From contig NC_133301.1 in the NCBI RefSeq assembly GCF_005239225.2, forward strand, positions 9,548,318 to 9,612,317: DNA of 64,000 nt, in the 5' to 3' direction. Of this stretch, positions 33,059 to 45,194 are shown piece after piece. The stretch's first letter is position 1. Each line of letters opens with the position of its first letter. This stretch comes from Populus alba. Its lineage: Eukaryota > Streptophyta > Magnoliopsida > Malpighiales > Salicaceae. Under the pieces are notes generated by a model. That model searched no databases and was not told the DNA's origin. It saw nothing but the letters and a program-made list of their open reading frames with translations. Position numbers and translations under genes: made by a program.

Positions 33059-36000
33059 ATGCTGGTGTTGAAAGTTTTGATGATAATTGTTTCCATGGGC
33101 TTCCTTTCTGGAGCAAGACTCCTGGTTAGTCGATGTCCTGTTGCCGCATCACAAAGAAACGACGAAGGCAACTTACCCATCCATGTTGCATGCCAGAAGG
33201 GCCATCTTGAAGTAGTACGCGAACTACTTGTTTTTTGGCTAGATCCAATGGATTTTCTCAACGAAAAAGGACAGAATATTCTTCAGGTTGCAGCGGAGAG
33301 TGGACAGATGAAAATAGTGGATGAAATATTGAAAAATCGAGATCTGGAAGCTCTTATAAATGAGAAAGATTACGATGGAAATACACCTTTGCACTTGGCT
33401 GCAATGTATGGCCGTCCTGAGATAGTGCAGGCACTAGTGAGTGACAAGCGGGTGGATAAAACGATTGTTAATAATGAAAAGTTGAAACCATCTGGTGTTG
33501 TTGCGATATTATTGCAAGGCGGACGCTTTGAAGCACCAAATTCAGATGGAATGGTATGCTTATATGCTGAGCCTTTTCGAAAAACTGACCTTATGGTGCT
33601 AATTAACTTGCAATTGCTCTTGAACATCACGGGGGATCATACTCCAAATTAATCATCATATATACTTGCAAAAAATGATAATGAAAAGGACAGCCTTAAC
33701 TGAATGCAAGAAAATACATTCAAATTCAGTTTCGAATGTGTACTTACAAATTAATACTGTCTTTGCTTGTACTTGCTCAGAACATGCTAATCGATACCAA
33801 GCATGAGGATGATGCTGCGAGAGGCGTAGGGAACAAATCGCAGGACGTAGAAGTTCGCAAATTGGTAAGATTTTCGGTTTCACTAAAACTGCACTTTATC
33901 TTATGCTTCGACTTAAACTGCACTTTATATCAACTAAGAACGCAGCACAGCTAACTTTATGTTTGGAATTGTGTTTTGAAAGTATTTTTAAAAATAGTTA
34001 ATTAAATTTTTGTTTAAAATTAATATATTTTTTTATATTTTCAAAGCTCATATGTAAAAAATAAAATTTTAAAAATAAATAATATTATTTTAATATGTTT
34101 TGGAATGAAAAATATTATAAAAAATAATCATTACTACACTTTCAAACACACAAATATTAGAACGTGCCTAACATCACAAAGGGTTTTCATTGCTCCATTA
34201 TATATCTTAATTTTAACATTATCAATTCTAGCAACTTAGATTTTATTATCATTTATGAGCGCTATAGAATCTCCATCATATTCTTTGTAAGTATCAAAAC
34301 ATTCTTTCTTTAAATAAATATGAAAGGAGCATGCAAAATCTATGATCCATGAATTTTTCAAAACCTTATTACATTTATGATCCATGAGAACATCATCATC
34401 TTTGCTCCTATCACCAATGCCTCGTTACCTTTTGACATTGTTTTCTACTTTCAAAACCTTTCATTCTCCAGTAAGATTACATCATTTAAACATGAGGTTT
34501 CGCTCTTTATCCTCAATATTTTTTTTTTCTAGTATTGACTACTTGTGTTGTCAACCTGTTAACTCTTGAAAGATAGTTGTGTATATCCATTCCTTCATCC
34601 ATCCCTCAAGAGTACAAATCTAACTTCAAAAGAAAACGATTAGCCATGGGTCTAGAAGCATAAATACTCTCTAGTTTTTCCCATATGCCTCAAGTACTGT
34701 CAACTCACCTCAGGGCTCAGATATTGTACTTAACCTAAAGAGTCAAAGCCAATCGAATTTGACTTGATGATTTCTTCTTAATTGAGTTCCGATTATTGTC
34801 CTGGATTTATGCAGCTTTAGTTTCTTAAGATAAATATTAAGTCCTTGAATTGCTAAAACATTCTTCACTATCAAAGAACGAAATCTTTTTTTCTTTTTTT
34901 TTTCTATTAAACAATTTGATTTCAATGTCCTATAAACCCACAAAGCCATAACATAAACCAAACTTTGAAATTAATAAAAACAAAAACAATGTAACTAAAT
35001 TCGCTTCTCTATGCATTCCTTGCTTTGCCTTTGCTTTGCCAAATGATCTGTGTGACATGATTACTAAGAATATGTGTAAAGTTCACAAAACAAGATACTA
35101 CAAGAATTTAAAATGTTATTGAATTCATGTTGTAAGCGTCATGATCTTATAATATTGTGAGTTTTGACCAATGTAGTGGCATTATATGAATAATCAATAC
35201 TTACTTGAAAAGCTCTATTAATTGTCAAAACTTCAGTCACATTTGATTTTTTTATACCTGTAGAACAAGAGAAGACACAAAAAATTTCCTTTAAGTCAAA
35301 TTACTTAGTATTCTAGCCGTTTGGGTCCACATAAGAAGCTAATCAAGTGATGGAAGCAAATATATTCTAGTATAGCAAAAACTTTTACATCCACATTTTA
35401 TCCAAAATATATTCTAGTTGCAACTTTACGGAAAAGGGAATGATAGATTTCTTTTAATTACCTTAAATTTGATTAATCCAAAATGGAAATAAAGTTCTTT
35501 ACTTGCTAAAAAATATGGAATATCTCACTGATCTACTAAATAGCGATGAATCCCTTCTTTGTTATTATGGGACATTAAGCTAACATTGTCATGATGCTTT
35601 ATATAATTTGTTTACCATATATTTTCTAATTAACACTTTGTTGTTCAGCGTGAGGTATTAAAAGTTTTGGTGGAGGCAGGTGATAAGACTGAGTTTGACA
35701 TCAATCTTAACTTTGATTTAACGACGTTAACGACGGAGGAACGGAACAGAGGGGTAGGGAATCTTCTCGTGGTGGCAGTACTGGTAGGTGGAGTAACCTT
35801 CGCTGGTGCTATCACTGTGCCTGGATCAGGTTCTGATCTTAGCAGTGGTAGTTCAAAAATCCTGATGAGAGCTTATATTTTTTTTGACATGCTAGCTATG
35901 AATTTCTCCCTCATCGCCGCTATAATCCTTTGTCAGATGTCATTAGGTAGTACCAGTTATGTAACATCAAGCATGGAGATGGCGACATATTATAATTTTT

Positions 36001-36290
36001 ACTCCCTTCTCTGCATGGGTTTAGCATTTACATTCATCCTGGCAATCACGGTGCAAGAACGTACTGTATTTTTCATGACCATCATCACATTACAAGCCTA
36101 TCTTTTTTTTACCCAATTAGTTTGTTCCTATGGATTGATGCTTTCAACTGAAAATTCAGTATTGTCTTTCCTGCGTGCAAATCCCTTTAAATTCATGGCT
36201 CGAATGAAAAGAAGGATGGATGTACGGACTTCTCTTAGGGTAGAGAATAGCTTGCAAACGGGAGGGCATTTTATCTCATGTAATTTGTAA
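33059..36290 (+). CDS. Ankyrin-repeat/PGG protein, copy C2, N-terminus replaced (406 aa)
   Basis: Exons 33059-33553, 33781-33864 and 35649-36290 join in frame without a stop. The start ATG supplies twelve new residues (M-L-V-L-K-V-L-M-I-I-V-S) read from the shared upstream block. The family exon 2 begins directly after, at S-M-G-F-L-S-G. About four ankyrin repeats remain (NLPIHVA, NTPLHLA), then the linker exon and a PGG exon that, at 214 codons with stop, is longer than in D and ends after a basic stretch A-R-M-K-R-R-M. Copies A, B and D start exon 2 with E-K-L-A-V-G-K-P-D instead. LTR L2 lies upstream. It could be expressed as a short form lacking the exon-1 repeats, or be a pseudogene that is still open. 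Confidence 0.65.
33890..34165. mobile_element. MITE-like insertion in intron 3 of copy C2
   Basis: Relative to copies A, C and D, intron 3 here has an extra A/T-rich block whose inner part runs from GGAATTGTGTTTTGAAAGTA to ACTTTCAAACACAC. Those ends are imperfect inverted repeats. Exact borders and target duplication are unclear. Confidence 0.45.
34250..34400 (-). mobile_element. Copia protease relic in intron 3 of copy C2
   Basis: Same position and sequence as in copies A and C, with small changes. The following intron sequence is rearranged relative to the others between 34400 and 35230. Confidence 0.45.
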
Positions 36291-36516
36291 CAAATAGATA
36301 TTAAGCTCTTTCTCTTCTCTCTTGTAACGACTCTGGTTATATATAAAGCAGAACGTACATGCCTCTGGTGTGTCTTTACAGAGTTCTTTCATATTGCAGG
36401 GTACTTGACTCTCGAATTCTTAGCACTAAATAGTTTGACAACAACTAATCGCATGTGTTTTTGATAAATAGTATGTACTAGTAGTCGACCTGAGCTATGA
36501 TGTGGGGTTGGATTCT

Positions 36517-36553
<37 letters not shown>

Positions 36554-37059
36554 GTTCAAAGTGTTGTAAAATGTATTCTAAAGCATGGAGAAATATGGTT
36601 GAAATTTATTATAGTTTTCAGGAAAATATCTTATTGCATGAGTCTATTTTGTTAATTATTGACTTGATTTTGCTTAATTTAAGATTTTCTATATTCAATG
36701 AATGGTCATCAAGATCAATAATTATTCTGCATACCTAGAGAAATTTTATGTGAATATTGTAAATTTATATGATCTTAACAAACTCTAAAAGTTGTTTGAT
36801 GATGCTCATGGTTTCTTCGATAAATTATTACTTAAGAAATTATTTAGGCATTCTTTGAATCAATTGAAACTTTAAAGCTTTGTTGAATTATAATTTGGCG
36901 TTATATATGTATCAACATAATGTCCCTTATCCTTTTTGAGCTTACACACTAATTTTCTTACCTTTCAAGAGAACTAAGTTTACACAATTTTATTCTTAGA
37001 AGAGCATGTAAGGTGTGAGAGAAAGATAGTTCACAAGTAAAATTTATCACAGGCTATGT
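36291..37059. other. 3' flank of C2 and intergenic sequence
   Basis: The first 200 bases are the conserved family 3' flank. A (TAA)n microsatellite lies at about 36526-36552. The rest shows no recognisable gene. Confidence 0.5.
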
Positions 37060-38050
37060 TGTCGCACCCGATATCGCAGCAGGTTTAAAATTTTTTTTTA
37101 TTACAAAAAAAGAACAGATATCTAGTAGCATCTTGTTTTTTTAGGAAAAAGATCTTGTTTAAGGAGTCGTCATCTAATATTATGGTCACTAGGAACTTTA
37201 ACTGGTCAATAGAGATTCTATAGTTCAAAATTGGTTACATAAAAGGAAATATATTATCATCCCTTAAACGTCCTGCCTGAGATAGACTACATTGCTGGTT
37301 TTGTCTTAATTGTTAAATGTTTATTGGTTTATGTCATGATAATTTGCTTATAATATTCCTAACTCTGGCGCTAATGAATATTCAATTACGGATACTTCCA
37401 ACTCTGGTGTTGGTAAATATTATGTAACTATAAAATAAATTTAGATCAATATTTTTATTTCTGACTCTAATGTCAATAATAAATAAATAAAAATAAATTT
37501 ACCCATGCACATATTTTTTTTATTTTTCAAGCTAAATAAAATAAAATACAATGAATAAAAATAATATAAATTTAAACCAGTATTTTTATTCCTGACTCTG
37601 GCGTCACTGAATAAACCAATAAAGTTATATTATTTTTATTCATGCATACACATTTTTTATTTTTTTTGGGTTGGGCCGAGCTCAGCCTATGTGGCTGGGC
37701 TGGACCCAGCAGGCCTAGCCGGGTCATTAAATTCAAGCTGCACAATGACTTTGTAATGAAAAATGAAAGAGGAGGGAACGAAAAACTTACCTAATCTGCA
37801 GACGTTGTTGGAGGCAAAAGACTGGGAATAACACTGGCTTTGGAAGATTCTCTTCTATTCCTTTCTGTTTGTTATTTGCTTTCTCCTCTGGTTTCCTCTG
37901 TTATGTGCTCCCTGGTCCTTCTTCCTCGTGTTTGTTCTTTCTCTTTCGCCCATGTCTTCTTAGGTTCTTACGCGTTCCTTTGTTTCTTTCAGAAGAAACA
38001 GGGGAATAACAGTCCTGCTATTCTGGTTCATCCTTCTGGGTTGTTCTCTT
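37060..38050 (-). mobile_element. LTR fragment, minus orientation
   Basis: In reverse complement this ends CGGGTGCGACA at 37060, like the long LTR at 26793. It keeps the same 'actctggcgtc' U5 phrases and the gggctgggctgga stretch. A splice donor (rev. comp. CTGCAGATTAG|GTAAG near 37790-37800) and part of the leader are also present. The U3 half is absent. Confidence 0.65.
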
Positions 38051-38061
38051 GTTGTGATACC

Positions 38062-38277
38062 CTTTCTATTAGGTAATATAGTACCCTTACACCTAGATAG
38101 ATCTTTTCCTAGCTTGGATGTTTATTCTAAACTAAGCTATGAGCTTTGTACAAAGATTCTAAAAGCCAATAATAGATTTGAAATCAAAATTATGGCACCA
38201 CATCTAGGTCTATCCTCAAAACATGGTCGAAAGAATCTTGCATATGGAACACATATTTTATATATGTTCTATTGAGT
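38062..38277. repeat. Dispersed repeat, second copy of 24046-24249
   Basis: It matches the earlier copy with a few indels. It lies between two LTR fragments in opposite orientation. Confidence 0.6.
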
Positions 38278-38345
38278 CTATAAGCCTATCATAATTGTTT
38301 AAGGCCTTTTTCTATTTGAGCTATTAAAGGAAATCCCTAATAATG

Positions 38346-38398
38346 AGTGATGGTGATGGTGATGATGATGATGATGATAGTGATAGTGATAGTGATTG
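38346..38398. repeat. GAT/GTGATA short tandem repeats
   Basis: A run of GATGGT, GAT and AGTGAT units about 50 bases long. Confidence 0.85.
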
Positions 38399-38412
38399 AT
38401 TTTATATTTATT

Positions 38413-38885
38413 TTCATAACCCAATTTTTTACCATTGTTATTTTATTTTATTTTATTTTATTATAAAAATAATAAAAAATGAGAAAAAAAATGATGATGA
38501 AAAAAATGAAGAAATAAATTGAATGAAGAATAAGTTGAAATTTGGGTTAAGACAACATAAATTGAAAGTTTGAGAACTTAATTAAACTTTGAATCAGTTT
38601 AATTAATTAAATCAAGAGCTTAATTGAAGAATTGATAAGTTTTGGGACTTAATTGAACTTGAAATTAGTTTAATTAATGAAATCAGGTGCTTAATTTAAA
38701 AAATACTAAAGTTTGGGGCTGATTTGGGTCAAAATTGCAAGGAATTAAAGACTAAGGATCAAATTGAAAAGGCGGGGGTTACTGTAGGGAGTTTAATTGA
38801 TCTTTCCATGTGTAATTTTGAAAGAATTAAAAGTTGAAGAATTAATTAAGGACTGAATTGAAACATTTAGAAACTAAGGACTGTT
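38413..38885 (+). mobile_element. LTR fragment (U3 half), plus orientation
   Basis: It starts with CATAACCCAATTTTTTACC, the LTR beginning seen at 24590, and goes on through 'gacttaattga' phrases into the L1/L2-type U3 up to AAGGACTGTTTTG. It then stops without TATA box or leader. It links the 24.6-kb LTR start to the L1/L2 U3 region, showing that they are one family. Confidence 0.65.
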
Positions 38886-39270
38886 TTGGGCACCAACAAC
38901 ATAAATCTACTATTGGGCTTCAAGGAGTATGCAATACTTACATCAGGATGAATGTAGCCTTCGAGGTTATATTTTATTCTAATCGGTTAAATAACAATGA
39001 AATATTATTTTATATATGTGTAGACTGTAGACTAACCCCCGTTACTTGATATTAATATATTAGTTGAATTAGTTAAACCCCCCCTGCTAGCTATTTCATT
39101 AGTATTTATAATATAAAGTCATGAGAGTAATTAATGTGCTTCCAGCTATCTGGTGAGTCGGTGGTGTAATTTGGACATGAAAGAAGTTACTTTTTTCTAT
39201 TTCGAGCAGGAGTTTAGACACCAGCAACTTAAACATCTTGATTTCTTTTAAATATATATATACTAGTTAG
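38886..39270. other. Intergenic, partly shared with 7505-7590
   Basis: 38998-39088 repeats the sequence just before the RPL23 pseudogene (TGTAGACTAACCCCC). No RPL23 copy follows here, so the retrocopy arrived upstream of gene B only, or was lost here. Confidence 0.5.
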
Positions 39271-39274
39271 GTGG

Positions 39275-40650
39275 TATGTGCTATATCATAAATTTATTAT
39301 ATAAAAAATCTAATATTTAAAAGCATTAAATTTAATTTTAATGTTAAATTAATATTGTTAAGTTTGGTTGCAATACCAAATTCAACAATAATATTTATAA
39401 TATTATTAATAATATTTAATTTTTTTGTTAAAATTTTTATTTTTTTAATTTTTTAAAAAAATTATTAAATCTTGTTGTGCAATTGAACTTAAAGCTATTT
39501 TAATCCTGCGCAGTTAGACTTGATTTTAATATATTTTAAAATAAAATATAAAAAATATTTATTTGAAGTAAAAAAAAAAGAATATAAAACTTAAAAAAAT
39601 TTTGAAATTATTTTTAAAAAATAAAAACAAACAGGATTTATTAAAAAAATTCAATTTCAATCTAAAATAAATAAAAATCATTGTCATTCAACTTCTATAT
39701 AATATAAAAAAATCACATTAATTAATTTTCTATTTACAGTATGCATGTTTGTCTCCAGACCCGCGTGTCATGTCTTCAGCAAGGGGTGCGGGTTTATCTA
39801 GCGCTTAGGTTATGAACCCAACGACAAGTGTTTGTAGTCTGGTACTAATCAGCTTGCTGACTGGCCCTAACGCCAGCTGTTTCTTATCTGGATGGTGCCG
39901 AGCAGTAGATATCTGCAGCCAGCTGTATTCTGTACACCTATCACTATGTCTCCCTATAGATAGTATGTGCTATATCATGGATTTACTATATAAAAATCTA
40001 ATATCCAACAGCATTGAATTTACTTTCAACGTTGAATTAAATATAATTGGATTTGACAGAAATATTAAATCAACAGTAGTATTTATAATATTAATAATAA
40101 TATTTAATTTATTTGTAAAAATTTTTATTTTTTTAATTTTAAAAAATTATTAAATCTTGTTACGCAGTTGACTCAAAGCTATTTTGATCCTGTACAGCTA
40201 GATCTAATTTTAATATATTTTAAAAAAAATTAAAAAAATATAAAAATATTAATTTGAAGTAAAAAAAACAATAAAAAACTTAAAAAAAATTAAAATTATT
40301 TTTAAAAAGTAAAATCAAATAGAATTTATTAAAGAAATTCAATTTCAACCTAAAATAAATAAAAATCATTGTCATTCAACTTCTATATAATATAAAAAAA
40401 TCACATTAATTAATTTTCTATTTACAGTATGCATGTTGGTCTCCAGACCCGCGTGTCATGTCTTCAGCAAGGGGTGCGAGTTTATCTAGCGCTTAGGTTA
40501 TGAACCCAACGACAAGTGTTTGTAGTCTGGTACTAATCAGCTTGCTGACTGGCCCTAACGCCAGCTGTTTCTTATCTGGATGGTGCCGAGCAGTAGATAT
40601 CTGCAGCCAGCTGTATTCTGTACATCTATCAATTATCAAACCCAAAACAG
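39275..40650 (+). repeat. 688-bp tandem direct duplication upstream of gene D
   Basis: Two units, about 39275-39962 and 39964-40650, share the order TATGTGCTATATCAT, A/T-rich tract, ACAGTATGCATGTT, TATGAACCCAACGACAAGTG, CAGTAGATATCTGCAGCCAG. The offset between the TATGAACCCA motifs (39811 and 40499) is 688. Each unit ends in the promoter-type sequence that gene B has once (8250-8340). The duplication places two copies of this upstream element before D. Confidence 0.85.
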
Positions 40651-40805
40651 TACAATACACGAGAAAAACATGTCTCCCTAACTACAGTGCTTACAGACAA
40701 AAACATTCACTGTTTATAACACTGATCCCTAGGCAAAGAGGAGGACGACCAGGGGAGTAACCGATCAGAGAAAAGCAAGAACAGAGGTGAAAGCAGAGGT
40801 AGACA
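40612..40805 (+). promoter_or_regulatory. Promoter-proximal region and 5'UTR exon of gene D
   Basis: Compared with gene B, the stretch holding TATATAAAA is missing; only a TTTATAA sequence at 40713-40719 remains. The leader then includes an LTR leader end (CCGATCAGAGAAAAGCAAGA, shared with L1, L2 and L3) directly before the splice donor AGACA|GTAAGTCTC at 40805/40806. Leader and donor therefore look LTR-derived. The start site is inferred. Confidence 0.55.
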
Positions 40806-41696
40806 GTAAGTCTCTTCCCTTCCCCACTCTTACAATTTCAATTCCACTTAACACTGAATATTTGATTTATGGATTTTTATTGTATAATATAAATTTGATG
40901 TTCGATATATCATTTTGTTTAATATATGTACCACACATTGAGTATAATTGATTTCGGGTTTAAATATTGCTCTTTCTTTAACAATGATGTGAAAAGATGA
41001 AGTTATCCTTTACACCTAAGTTAATAATTATAAGTAACAATTTAGTGCTACTTGCAGCACGAATTATTTTTGAAGATTCTATTCAAATTCTTAACAAACT
41101 GGCATAAGTTGTTTGCGCTAACAAAATTTATATTAATTTGATATATTTATGTATAAAATATATCAAAAGTCATAAAACATTATTTTATTTATAAATACAA
41201 TACACAAACGCTTAGTTATTCTTGGACCTGGATATAAAAGAATGGCCTTAATTTGATTTTAATACTAATTATTTTTATATTTTAAAAATATTTTAGAAAA
41301 AAATTTATTATTTTAAAAAAATTTACTTTAAATCAATATATATTTTTTAGTTTTTTTATATCATTTTGATGTGTTGATATCAAAATTGATATATTTTTTA
41401 AAAAATTATTTTAATATATTTTTGAGTAAAAAATACTTTGAAAAACAACTATAATTATACTTCTAAACACATCCAATTTACAAAGCTTTAACAACTTGAT
41501 TTTTACTTGAATTTAAACATTTATATATATGCTCCTAAATAATTGTATTGAGAAAAATTATGTAGCTAATGTACGTTTCTCTCACCAATACTTCTAATAG
41601 CATATCTCTTGCATTCATGTTTTCTATGAATTCTTTAGTTTGCTTGGCCAAATAACAAGACATGTAATTACCACTTTACCACTGGTACAACCGCAG
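40806..41696 (+). other. 5'UTR intron of gene D
   Basis: Donor GTAAGT at 40806, acceptor CCGCAG ending at 41696. It is homologous to the intron of gene B in its second half and contains a MITE-like A/T-rich block (41255-41475) ending in TTCTAAACACATCC. Confidence 0.6.
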
Positions 41697-41720
41697 TAAA
41701 GTTAAGTCACTCAAGAAGAG

Positions 41721-44700
41721 ATGGAGCACTCAACCGACGTTATACAAATAGTACATGAGGAGCTTGAACAATGGAAGGCAACTAAATTCCCGGTTCGGAA
41801 TGCAGAGTATGGTTTTTCTGAGCCAAATAAATTACTGCAGAGGGACTTTTATAACTATGCAAAGGAAGACAACTTCAATGCCTTGTTTCATCTCTTGTCC
41901 AATGAACTGGAAGTGCTCAATATCATTTTCAAACATGTTGCTGCCTCTGGAAATTCACTGCTTCATGTGGCAGCAAGCCATGGAAGCGAAGGTGTGATAC
42001 AGCTACTGTGTCATCACTTCCCCCTCCTAATCACCAGGAAAAATTTCCTGGGTGATAATGCGCTTCATCTGGCTGCCAGGGCTGGACGGCCTGACACAAT
42101 TAAAAATCTCGTCAACCATGTGAAAAATGATCCTCATAAAACACTTGAACTTGCTAGCTTGCTGAGGATGAAGAATAATAAAGGAAACACCCCTTTGCAT
42201 GATGCAGTCATCAAGGGTTGCCGAGAGGTGAAGAATAATAAAGGAAACACCCCTTCGCATGATGCAGTCATCAAGGGTTGCCGAGAGGTGGCCCGTTTCC
42301 TCGTTAATGAAGACCTAGAAGTTTCCTACCTCAAGAACAAGGAAGACAAGTCTCCCTTGTACTTGGCAGTAGAGAGTTGCGACGGGGAGATGATTGATTA
42401 TTTTATAGAAGCAATGCCGGAAGGAAATTTAGGTAATGACATGTTTTCATCATTTGGACGTGAAAAATAACATGTCACACTTAGAATTATTGGTCTCATT
42501 AAAACTGATTCTTCATAATTTCATTTTGTGTAAAGCCTAAAATTCAAGTTATTTCCATGCATTTTGTGTTTTTTGTATTGATTATCTAATTTTTAAATTA
42601 TGCTGCACTAGAAAAACTAGCGGTCGGCAAGCCGGATATAATGCTTCCCGAGGACATAAAAGGGGGAAATCTCCTTCATCTTGCAGCATCCATGGGCTTC
42701 CTTTCTGGAGGAAGACTCCTGGTTAGACGATGTCCTGTTGCCGCATCACAAAGAAACGAAGAAGGCAACTTACCCATCCATGTTGCATGCCAGAAGGGCA
42801 ATCTTGAAGTAGTAAGCGAACTACTTACTTATTGGTTCGATCCAATGGATTTTCTCAACGAAAAAGGACAGAATATTCTTCATGTTGCAGCGGAGAGTGG
42901 ACAGAGGAAAACAGTGGAAGAAATATTGGGAAATCGAGATCTGGAAGCACTTATAAATGAGAAGGATTACGATGGAAATACACCTTTGCACTTGGCTGCA
43001 ATGTATGGCCGTCCTGAGATAGTGCAGGCACTAGCGAGTGACATGCGGGTGGATAAAAGGATTGTTAATAATGAAAAGTTGAAACCATCTGGTGTTGTTG
43101 TGAAATTATTGCAAGGCGGACGCTTTAAAGCTCCAAAGTCAGATGGAATGGTATGCTTATATGCTGAGCCTTTTAAAAAAAACTGACCTTATGGTGCCAA
43201 TTAATGGGCTTGCAATTGCTCTTGAACATCACGGGGGATCATACTCCAAATCAATCATCATATATACGTGCAAAAAATGAAAATGAAAAGGACACCCTTT
43301 AACATTACAAAAACTGAATGCAAGAAAATACATTCAAATTCAGTTTCGAATGTATACTTACAAATTAATACTGTCTTTGCTTGTCCTTGCTCAGAGCAAG
43401 CGAATCGATACCAAGCATGAGGATGATGCTGCGAGAGGTGTATGGAACAAATCGCAGGAAGCAGAAGTTCGCAAAATGGTAAGATTTTCGGTTTCACAAA
43501 CTTTCTTTCTTTTAAGTCTTGGCATGTGCCTAACATCACAAAGGGTTTTCATTGCTCCATCATATATCTTAATTTTAACATTATCAATTCTAGCAACTTA
43601 GATTTTATTTTCATTTACTAGCACCATAGAATCTCCATCATATTCTTTGGAAGTATCAAAACATTATTTATATAAATAAATATGAAAGTAGCATGCAAAA
43701 TCTACAATACATTATTTATGTATTCCACTCTAGATCTAGAATCTCAAATAGAGTTATTTATACCAAATCTACCTCCTTATGCCATGTTCCTCCCATGACA
43801 ATCATAATTTTATTTCCTAGATTACCTTCCATCACCAATGCCTCGTTACCTTTCAAAACCTTTTATTCTATCCAGTAATATTAAACCTAAAGTTATCCTT
43901 TTAACTAGTATTGTTTGCACCCATGGCTTGTAGAATGAGGTTTCGCTCAATTTTTTTTTCTAATATTGACTACTTGTGTTGTCAACCTTTTAACTCTTGT
44001 GTGTACCCATTCCTTCATCCATCCTCAAGAGTACAAATCTAACTTCCAAAGAAAACGATTGGTCATGGGTCGTATAGAGAGATAAAGAAGAATCAAGCTT
44101 CTAGTAATTGCAAATATAGGAACAATCAATACTCATTTAAAAAGATTTTTTAATTGTCATAACCTATAGAATAAAAGAAAACATTCTTTCATGATCTCTT
44201 AAAAAATTATAGATTTGGTATAAATACTCATTTTTAAAAATTTCTTTCTTCATCATCTCTTAAAAATCCATCAATACCAGAGGGTTTTGGTTAGCCATTT
44301 AAAGAACCATTCACATTTCACTTTATGTGGCATCCAAGTCAAATTATATTCTAGTTGCTTTGGTCCACGTAAGAAGCTAATCAGGTGATTGAAGTAAATA
44401 TATTCTAGTATAGCAAAAACTTTCACATCCACATTGTGTCCATGTTGCAACTTTATAGAAAAGGGAATGATAGATTTCTTTTAATTACCTTAAATTTGAT
44501 TAATCCAAAATGGAAATAAAGTTCTTTACTTGCTCAAGAATATGGAATGCCTCGCTGATCTACTAAATAGCGATGAATTACTTCTTCGTTATTATGGGAT
44601 ATTAAGCTAACATTGTCATGATGCTTTATATAATTTGTATAACATATATTTTCTAATTAACACTTTGTTGTTCAGCGTAAGGTATTTAAAGTTTTGGTGG

Positions 44701-45194
44701 AGGCAGATGATAAGACTGAGTGTGATTTACCAAGAACGACGTTAACGACGGAGCAACTGAACAGAGGGGTAGGGAATCTTCTCGTGGTGTCAGTACTGGT
44801 AGCTGGAGTAACCTTCGCTGGTGCTATCACTGTGCCTGGATCAGGTTCTAATCCTAGCAGTGTTTGGTCAAAATATCTGATGAGTTTATATATTTATTTT
44901 GACATGCTAGCTATGAATTTCTCCCTCATCGCCGCTATAGTCCTTTGTCAGATATCATTAGGTCATGCCAGTGATGTAAAAACAAGTATGATGATAGCGA
45001 CAATTTGTAATTTTTACTCCCTTCTCTGCATGGGTTTAGCATTTACATTCATCCTGGCAATGACGCGGCAAGAACACACTAGATCTTTCATAGTCATCAT
45101 CACATCCCAAGTCTGTTTTGTTCTTATCCAATATTTTTTGTCGTTTAGATTGATAGTTTCAAATGCAAAATCAGTATTTTGTCTTCTTTTCTAA
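41721..45194 (+). CDS. Ankyrin-repeat/PGG-domain membrane protein, gene D (617 aa, four coding exons)
   Basis: Coding exons 41721-42432, 42612-43150, 43395-43478 and 44676-45194 join to 1854 bases, open throughout. Exon 1 gives an N-terminal region and ankyrin repeats (LLHVAAS, NALHLAA, NTPLHDA). Exon 2 adds NLLHLAA, NLPIHVA and NTPLHLA. Exon 3 is the linker I-D-T-K-H-E-D-D. Exon 4 carries the PGG-type motif and four hydrophobic segments, as in ACD6/ITN1-like proteins. A 60-base in-frame duplication in exon 1 repeats residues 151-170 as 171-190. Sequence after the exon 2 donor is frameshifted here (extra A residues near 43175), which supports its being intron. The start follows the UTR intron acceptor, as in gene B, and the promoter region is duplicated. 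It is likely functional; the exact role is unknown. Confidence 0.87.
42171..42290 (+). repeat. 60-bp tandem duplication in exon 1 of gene D
   Basis: 42171-42230 and 42231-42290 differ by one base (T/C, giving L or S in N-T-P-L/S-H-D-A). The frame is kept, adding 20 residues inside one ankyrin repeat. Copies A and B have a single unit. Confidence 0.92.
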
